Below are positions 10,488 through 15,054 of a stretch of DNA of 15,054 bases, piece by piece (the first letter of the stretch is position 1; each line of letters opens with the position of its first letter). Source of the stretch: an uncultured Dehalococcoidia bacterium (GTDB lineage Bacteria; Chloroflexota; Dehalococcoidia; Tepidiformales; Tepidiformaceae). The notes under the pieces were generated by a model, which was given only the letters and a program-made list of their open reading frames with translations, ran no database searches and had not been told where the DNA came from. The position numbers and the translations under genes are program-made. The stretch lies in assembly GCA_937954195.1 (NCBI GenBank), contig CALFYR010000245.1, positions 1-15,054 of the forward strand, read 5' to 3'.

Positions 10488-11369
10488 CTAGGTGCGGCCC
10501 ACAGTAAAGACCTGGAGATCGGCGCCAACCGTGATCTCACCCCGGTAGTGGCGGCGTATGTCGAGTTCGATGCCGGACGTGTCGGGCGGCCCGATGACGT
10601 GGTTGAGAACAAGGTGCGGCGTATCGGCGAGGTTGGCAATCGGTCCGAGGTCATCGGCGACGGTGTGATAGGCAATGACTCCGGCCCTGGCCCGGAACTG
10701 CGGAGATTCCACGCCAAACTGGCTCCGAACCGCCTGGAGCTGCGACCGCGCGAGCTCCGAGTCGTACACCTCGTGCAGGAGCAGGTCGACACCGTTGCTT
10801 GCTTCCGCGAGCGACTCGAGCGCGCGCGTGTCCCCCGAGAAGGCGACCGACCCGAGTTCCGTGTCCAGCCTGATGCCGAATGCCTGGTCCACGGGATTGT
10901 GGTCGACTCGGAACGGCGTCGCGCGGAAGTCCGCTCCGTCGTAGTTCCACCCGTTCGAAAACTCGTGGACCTTCGGGGCGACCCATGGACGGGTCAGCCT
11001 ATCGACCGAATTTCGAACGGCGATGTCGTAGTCGAAAGCGTGGATGACTCGGCGCACCATTTCGGCCGTACCGGGAGGGCCGAATAGCACGGGAGGTTCA
11101 CGCCACCAGTCCATAATCCAGCCGGTCCACAGCAGGTCCGGCAAGCCCATGATGTGGTCGGAATGGAGGTGAGTCAGGAGAATGTGCGTGAGCGCAGGCG
11201 GCGCCCCCGGTGGCTGCCGGGTGGGTTGTCCGGCCTCGAGCAGGCGATGAACCACCCCGCTCCCGGCATCAACGAGAATTCGCGCGGACCCGGCCTCGAC
11301 GAGTGTCGCCGGACCTCGCCGTTCGAGCATCGGGATGGGCGTACCAGTCCCAAGAAGGGTCACTCGCAT
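10488..11369 (-). CDS. MBL-fold metallo-hydrolase, RNase Z/arylsulfatase-like
   Basis: Metallo-beta-lactamase-fold hydrolase of 293 residues. Metal ligands in order: THLHSDH (His67, His69, Asp71, His72), His157 in RVDHNPV, Asp180 in FSGDT and His257 in LNHV. A further conserved His235 lies in AYHTVADD, as in RNase Z and arylsulfatase-like members. Two metal ions, probably zinc, are expected. I see no clear tRNA-binding exosite arm of the sort true RNase Z carries, so the substrate (phosphodiester, cyclic nucleotide, sulfate ester or other) cannot be named. No signal peptide, so probably cytoplasmic. The ATG at 11369 has no Shine-Dalgarno sequence; a TATACT lies 7 nt upstream of it, which suggests a leaderless message. 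Divergent from the alkD-like gene with 49 bp between starts. Confidence 0.85.
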   Translation of the reverse strand: MRVTLLGTGTPIPMLERRGPATLVEAGSARILVDAGSGVVHRLLEAGQPTRQPPGAPPALTHILLTHLHSDHIMGLPDLLWTGWIMDWWREPPVLFGPPGTAEMVRRVIHAFDYDIAVRNSVDRLTRPWVAPKVHEFSNGWNYDGADFRATPFRVDHNPVDQAFGIRLDTELGSVAFSGDTRALESLAEASNGVDLLLHEVYDSELARSQLQAVRSQFGVESPQFRARAGVIAYHTVADDLGPIANLADTPHLVLNHVIGPPDTSGIELDIRRHYRGEITVGADLQVFTVGRT

Positions 11370-11418
11370 CGGCGGTAGTATACGGATGGCTCGAATTCAG
11401 GAACGCGAGGAGCTCGCC
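11370..11418. promoter_or_regulatory. Shared divergent promoter region of the hydrolase and alkD-like genes
   Basis: The palindrome GTATAC (11378-11383) provides TATACT on the minus strand, 7 nt before the hydrolase ATG, and TAGTAT/TATACG on the plus strand about 35 nt before the alkD-like GTG. No clear -35 element was seen for either direction, so only the -10 on the minus strand is suggestive. Confidence 0.3.
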
Positions 11419-12129
11419 GTGAGCAGCTACGCGGAAGACGTGGTTCAGGCGCTTCAATCAGCCTTCGAACCGCACCGTGACCCGGCACGCGCCACCTCGA
11501 TGTCGGCGTACATGCGGAACCTGTTCCCATTCGTCGGCATTGCGACCACGGAGCGCCGGCGCCTTGCCCGCGAAGCCCTCAGCGAGTTGCCGAAACCGGC
11601 AGAGCCCGATCTCACGGCCGCAACCATGGCGCTCTACGAACTCCCCGAACGCGAATACCACTACGTCGCGGTCGAACTGGCCGTGGCCAACGTGCGAACC
11701 TGCGGTCCCGGATTCCTCGACCACACTCGCTGGATGGTCACCACGCATTCCTGGTGGGACACGGTCGATGGGCTGGCAGCGGATGTCGTCGGAACACTGG
11801 TGCGCCTGAACCCGGAACTCGCAACGGCGATGGACCAGTGGGTTGGCGACGAAAACATGTGGGTGGCGAGGACCGCAATCCTGCACCAACTGCGGTACAA
11901 GGGCGCAACAGACACGGAACGGTTGTTCGGCTATTGCGTGCGGCAAGCGGGCCACAAGGACTTCTTCATCCGGAAGGCGATTGGCTGGGCACTGAGGGAG
12001 TACTCGAAGACCGACCCCGACGCCGTCCGGACGTTCATCACCGAGCATGACGGAGTGCTGAGCGGACTTTCGAAGCGCGAGGGCATGCTCTGGATCGTAG
12101 GTCGAAAGAAGAAGCCCACACGCGGCTGA
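11419..12129 (+). CDS. DNA alkylation repair protein, AlkD-type glycosylase
   Basis: HEAT-like-repeat DNA glycosylase of 236 residues that removes N3- and N7-alkylated purines without base flipping. Family signs are the N-terminal MSAYMRNLFPFVGI, the HSWWDTVDGLA motif with Trp113 and Asp117 (equivalent to Bacillus cereus AlkD Trp109 and Asp113), Arg151 in WVARTAIL (equivalent to Arg148), then KDFFIRKAIGWALREYSK near the C-terminus. The frame is open from 11335 and contains an ATG at 11386. I chose the GTG at 11419, which has AGGAG 6 nt upstream and makes the protein begin SSYAEDVVQAL as in relatives. The C-terminus is basic (RKKKPTRG), which could aid DNA contact. The gene converges on the mreB-like gene with only 4 nt between stops. 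Confidence 0.88.
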   Translation: MSSYAEDVVQALQSAFEPHRDPARATSMSAYMRNLFPFVGIATTERRRLAREALSELPKPAEPDLTAATMALYELPEREYHYVAVELAVANVRTCGPGFLDHTRWMVTTHSWWDTVDGLAADVVGTLVRLNPELATAMDQWVGDENMWVARTAILHQLRYKGATDTERLFGYCVRQAGHKDFFIRKAIGWALREYSKTDPDAVRTFITEHDGVLSGLSKREGMLWIVGRKKKPTRG

Positions 12130-12133
12130 ACCG

Positions 12134-13198
12134 CTAGCGCATTTCGGGGCCGGGGAAGAGCCCAACAAGGTTTTCTTCCTCGGTCGGCAGGCTTCGTTTG
12201 ATGACGTCCAGGTGGTCCAGCGCGATGCCGGCGCCAATCGCGACGCACTCGAGCGGGTTATCCGCGACATAGCACGGAACGCCCGTTTCCTGGGTGAGCA
12301 GCTCGTCCATATGCCGGAGGAGTGCGCCACCGCCCGTCAACACGATGCCCCGGTCAATCACGTCCGCCGCGAGCTCGGGGGGCGTCTTCTCCAGCACAGC
12401 TCGGACCGTCTGGACAATGGTCCCAAGGCAGTCCTGGATCGACTGGGCAACCTCGGCACTCGTCAACGAGATCGTTTTGGGCAACCCCGAAAGCTGGTCC
12501 CGTCCGCGCACCTGCGTCGCGAGACCCTCATCCACGGGAAGCGCGCTGCCGATGGCGATCTTGATCTCTTCGGCGGTCTTCTCGCCGATAATCAAGTTAT
12601 GTCGCCTTCGAACATAGGCGATGATTGCTTCGTCGATGCGGTCGCCGGCCATGCGCACGGACTCGCTCACGACGATGCCGTAGAGCGAGATGACCGCCGC
12701 TTCGGTCCGTCCACCGCCGATATTGACGACCATGTTGCCGCGCGCCGTGCCGATCGGGATGCGCGCGCCGATGGCCGCGGCCAGCGGTTCCGGCACCAGG
12801 TGCGCCGGCTTGCGGGCGCCGGCTTGCTCGGCGGCGTCCCGCACAGCGCGCTGCTCAACGCTCGTCACGCCGGCCGGCACGGTCACCATCACCTCCGGGC
12901 GGATCAGGTTGAACCGGCCGGTGATGAGTCCGATGAAGTAGCGAAGCATCGCTTCGGTCGTGAGGTAGTCCGCAATCACGCCGTCGCGCATCGGGCGGAT
13001 GACGCTAATGGAGCCGGGAGTCCGGCCCTGCATCGCTCGCGCTTCGTTGCCGACCGCCATGATGGCGTTGTCTCGATTGTGCCGGGCCACGACGGATGGT
13101 TCGTTCACGACAATCCCCTGGCCTTTGACGTAGACCAGGATGTTCGCCGTACCAAGGTCGATTCCCGCCTTCTTCGGCGATAGGAACTCCATAGCCAT
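12134..13198 (-). CDS. mreB: MreB/Mbl-family rod-shape actin homologue with altered phosphate-2 loop
   Basis: Bacterial actin of 354 residues that normally polymerises under the inner membrane and guides lateral wall synthesis. It begins [20 protein letters not shown] (phosphate-1 loop), then [39 protein letters not shown] with Glu137 in the place of the water-activating Glu, and [14 protein letters not shown] (adenosine motif). Two residues are unexpected: the phosphate-2 loop reads [11 protein letters not shown], with Asn159 and Arg164 where MreB/Mbl usually have VVDIGGGTTE. The rest of the protein is intact, so it looks like a functional protein rather than a decayed copy. The ATG at 13198 overlaps the murA stop by one nucleotide, with GGAG 8 nt upstream, so translation is probably coupled. 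mreC and mreD are not adjacent. It could be an Mbl-like second copy. Confidence 0.92.
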   Translation of the reverse strand: MAMEFLSPKKAGIDLGTANILVYVKGQGIVVNEPSVVARHNRDNAIMAVGNEARAMQGRTPGSISVIRPMRDGVIADYLTTEAMLRYFIGLITGRFNLIRPEVMVTVPAGVTSVEQRAVRDAAEQAGARKPAHLVPEPLAAAIGARIPIGTARGNMVVNIGGGRTEAAVISLYGIVVSESVRMAGDRIDEAIIAYVRRRHNLIIGEKTAEEIKIAIGSALPVDEGLATQVRGRDQLSGLPKTISLTSAEVAQSIQDCLGTIVQTVRAVLEKTPPELAADVIDRGIVLTGGGALLRHMDELLTQETGVPCYVADNPLECVAIGAGIALDHLDVIKRSLPTEEENLVGLFPGPEMR

Positions 13199-14472
13199 TA
13201 CACGCGCTCCAGTTCTACGCCCAGGGCGCGAAGTTTCTCATCGAGCCGTTCGTACCCGCGGTCCAGGTGATATGCATCGTCGATGTAAGTTGTGCCCTGT
13301 GCCGTGACCGCCGCGAGGAGCACGGCCGCGCCGGCGCGAACATCCAGCGCTCGCACGCGCGCCCCATGGAGCGGCGTCGGTCCCGAGACAATCGCCGAGG
13401 AACCCGCGCTCACGATCTCGGCGCCCATCTTGCGCAACTCGCTCACGTACAGCATCCGGTTGTCGAAAACGCGCTCGTGGATGATGGAGACGCCGTTCGC
13501 CTGCGTGAGCACGGCCGCGAAGGGCGCGTGCAGGTCCGTCGCCAGGCCCGGGTAGGGGAGGGCCTGGAAACTCACGGCTCGAATCGGACATCCTTGCTTC
13601 ACGCTGAGAGCGTCCGATGTCTCGACAATCGTCGCTCCGACCGCACGCAACTTCGAAAGCACCGCGTCGAGCACGTGGACGGGAGCATCCTTAACCTCAA
13701 TTTCGCCGCCGGTCATCACCGCCGCAATCGCCCATGTCCCCGCCTCAATGCGGTCTGGCATCACCCGGTAGGTGGCGCCGCGAAGGCGCTCAACGCCCTC
13801 TACCGCCAGCATCTGGCTACCGATTCCTTCGATCTTCGCGCCCATCGCGTTCAGCATCAGGGCGAGTTCCTGTACCTCGGGTTCTGTAGCAGCGTTCACG
13901 ATGACGGTGCGTCCGCGTGCGAGGGTTGCCGCCATCATCACGTTCTGCGTGCCGGAAACCGACGGGTAGTCCATGAACACCCGCGTCCCGACCAATCCAT
14001 CGGCTTCGGCGCGCGCCACGTACCGGTCACCTTCCCGGGTAATCGATGCTCCCATCGCCTCGAATCCAAGGAGGTGGACATCGATAGGGCGCTGGCCAAT
14101 GACATCACCGCCCGGCGGCGGCGACGAAGCGAAACCATGGCGTGCCAGGAGCGGCCCCATCACCTGGAACGAAGCGCGATTCTCGCTGATGAGCTCTGTC
14201 GGCGCATCGAACACGCGGACGCCGCCGGCGTTGAGCCGTACCGTTCCATCGGCACTGCGTTCGACTTTCGCCCCGAGGCTGACGAGGAGCTCGCCCAGGG
14301 AGTCCACATCGCTGATCCACGGGACGTTCTCAAGCACGAGTTCTTCGTCGGTGAGGAGGCTGGCGCACATTGCCGCCAGCGCGTGGTTCTTCGCGCCCGA
14401 AACGGTGACTTCGCCCCGAAGCGAAACGCCGCCCTGCACCACATACCGGCCGCCTCGAACGCGCGTTGTCAT
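13198..14472 (-). CDS. murA: UDP-N-acetylglucosamine 1-carboxyvinyltransferase MurA (Cys-to-Asp form)
   Basis: First committed enzyme of peptidoglycan synthesis; transfers enolpyruvyl from PEP to UDP-GlcNAc in the cytoplasm. The 424-residue product matches the E. coli length (419). Visible features are [10 protein letters not shown] with Lys28 (E. coli Lys22 position), the active-site loop [24 protein letters not shown] with Asp313 (E. coli Asp305), FDNRM (Arg339) and DVRAGA (Arg379). The loop carries Asp123 where most MurA proteins have the Cys115 that fosfomycin alkylates; the codon is GAT. Asp at this site is known in Mycobacterium tuberculosis and Chlamydia and gives insensitivity. The frame stays open upstream to 14601, but that region is low in conserved content. 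The ATG at 14472 gives [15 protein letters not shown], typical of the family, though without an obvious Shine-Dalgarno sequence. It is followed directly by mreB. Confidence 0.95.
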   Translation of the reverse strand: MTTRVRGGRYVVQGGVSLRGEVTVSGAKNHALAAMCASLLTDEELVLENVPWISDVDSLGELLVSLGAKVERSADGTVRLNAGGVRVFDAPTELISENRASFQVMGPLLARHGFASSPPPGGDVIGQRPIDVHLLGFEAMGASITREGDRYVARAEADGLVGTRVFMDYPSVSGTQNVMMAATLARGRTVIVNAATEPEVQELALMLNAMGAKIEGIGSQMLAVEGVERLRGATYRVMPDRIEAGTWAIAAVMTGGEIEVKDAPVHVLDAVLSKLRAVGATIVETSDALSVKQGCPIRAVSFQALPYPGLATDLHAPFAAVLTQANGVSIIHERVFDNRMLYVSELRKMGAEIVSAGSSAIVSGPTPLHGARVRALDVRAGAAVLLAAVTAQGTTYIDDAYHLDRGYERLDEKLRALGVELERV

Positions 14473-14552
14473 CTGATCGAAGTCTAGGGTGTCAACATGA
14501 ATCGGGCGAACAACCGTCGATGTGCTAGCCTCCCCACCGCTGGAGGTGTGCC
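14473..14552. promoter_or_regulatory. Divergent start region of murA and the DinB-like gene
   Basis: These 80 bp must contain the promoters of both genes. On the minus strand a TTGACA is present about 25 nt before the murA ATG, but no good -10 stands at the right distance. TAGACT lies closer to the ATG without a -35 partner. On the plus strand GGAGGT (14542-14547) is the ribosome-binding site of the DinB-like gene. Promoters are not resolved. Confidence 0.35.
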
Positions 14553-15038
14553 TTGGACTCAGCCGAGAACGCGACGGTGCTGGCCCGGATCGAAGAACCA
14601 TGGTCGCCGCTTCATTCGGCCATTACCAGCCTGAACGCGGCCGCGCTGGAATCAGCCACGAACGCCGGCTGGACGGCGAAGGAATCGGTAGCCCACCTCG
14701 CCTTCTGGGATGAAGCCGCCTACGGGTTCATGTTGCTGACCTACTTCGACGAACCGCTGCCCGATGGTTGGACCTTCGGGAGCGGCTGGTTGCCCGGCGA
14801 AGAGCCGTGGCCACACTTTGAGGTTCACAATGCACGAGAAGCCGCCTGGGCCCGAAGTCAGCCGGTTGGCGCCGTGCTCGAACGCCTCGAACGTGCGCAT
14901 GCCCAGCTCCTGGGGATTCTGCCGCGGCTCACACCTGAACTGATACGCGAGAAACGCGACCATCTGAACGAAGTGTCACAGCACTACGTGAACCATCTCC
15001 CCGAATTCGAAACCCTGGCACGAACAAAGCCCGCCTAG
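14553..15038 (+). CDS. DinB-like four-helix-bundle protein
   Basis: Protein of 161 residues resembling the DinB/maleylpyruvate-isomerase N-terminal superfamily. These small helical-bundle proteins often hold a metal through three histidines, and many act as thiol-dependent transferases or have no known role. Supporting features are GWTAKESVAHLAFWDEAA with His48, and QHYVNHLPEFE near the C-terminus with His144 and His148, the usual positions of the metal triad. The middle is rich in Trp and Pro. The start is a TTG at 14553, backed by a strong GGAGGT with 5-nt spacing; no ATG or GTG fits better. It has no signal peptide and no membrane segment. Substrate and pathway are unknown. Its stop codon forms part of the hairpin loop that follows. 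Confidence 0.75.
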   Translation: MDSAENATVLARIEEPWSPLHSAITSLNAAALESATNAGWTAKESVAHLAFWDEAAYGFMLLTYFDEPLPDGWTFGSGWLPGEEPWPHFEVHNAREAAWARSQPVGAVLERLERAHAQLLGILPRLTPELIREKRDHLNEVSQHYVNHLPEFETLARTKPA

Positions 15039-15049
15039 CGGCGGGCTTT
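15026..15049 (+). terminator. Hairpin terminator at the end of the DinB-like gene
   Basis: AAAGCCCGCC (15026-15035) and GGCGGGCTTT (15040-15049) form a perfect 10-bp stem around a TAGC tetraloop. The TAG stop (15036-15038) lies in the loop. The A3/T3 ends make it usable in both directions, so it may also serve a convergent gene beyond the window. The T run is short (three). Confidence 0.75.
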
Positions 15050-15054
15050 GAAGG

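Noticed and set aside
13267..14487. Long plus-strand open frame (406 codons) opposite murA
   Set aside because: Antisense shadow of murA; His/Arg-rich translation without domain features.
14473..14601. Upstream start of murA at 14601
   Set aside because: It would add 43 Ser/Arg/Pro-rich residues, overlap the DinB-like gene on the other strand, and exceed normal MurA length.

Overview
This is a GC-rich bacterial chromosome segment, densely packed with housekeeping and metabolic genes. I see no tRNA, rRNA, CRISPR array, insertion sequence or prophage. The gene mix is a Rex redox repressor, SerA paired with a class V aminotransferase instead of SerC, a murA-mreB pair and a GlgE-pathway cluster. 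Together with many GTG/TTG starts and some possibly leaderless genes, this fits a Chloroflexota-type bacterium. That placement is an inference from gene content, not a measured result.

Layout, left to right. (1) 1-6573, minus strand: glgE, then a treS-maltokinase fusion, then glgB (cut by the window's left edge), transcribed right to left with gaps of 11 and 21 nt and a Shine-Dalgarno (SD) sequence before each start. This is a complete trehalose-to-alpha-glucan route: TreS isomerises trehalose to maltose, the maltokinase domain makes maltose-1-phosphate, GlgE extends the glucan and GlgB branches it. (2) 6641-9565, minus strand: a class V aminotransferase and serA, the first two steps of phosphorylated serine biosynthesis. 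They lie upstream of glgE in the same direction and may share its transcript. (3) 9832-10470, plus strand: rex, divergent from the serine genes. (4) 10488-12129: a metallo-beta-lactamase-fold hydrolase (minus) and an AlkD-type DNA glycosylase (plus), divergent over 49 bp. (5) 12134-14472, minus strand: murA and an MreB-like gene, joined by a 1-nt stop/start overlap. (6) 14553-15038, plus strand: a DinB-like protein ending inside a perfect hairpin.

The most unusual feature is serA. Its product carries an N-terminal XRE-type helix-turn-helix of about 60 residues, in frame with a full-length phosphoglycerate dehydrogenase that has an ACT domain. Immediately upstream are two 17-bp palindromes of the same form (TNATGCA-N3-TGCATNA). 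They lie over a plausible promoter, and one covers the first possible start codon. This looks like a serine-biosynthesis enzyme that represses its own gene, possibly in response to serine. An internal SD and ATG at the domain junction could also yield the plain enzyme.

Two cell-envelope genes carry notable substitutions. MurA has Asp in place of the usual active-site Cys, which predicts intrinsic fosfomycin resistance. The MreB-like protein has Asn where the actin/Hsp70 fold normally has the nucleotide/metal-contacting Asp of the phosphate-2 loop.
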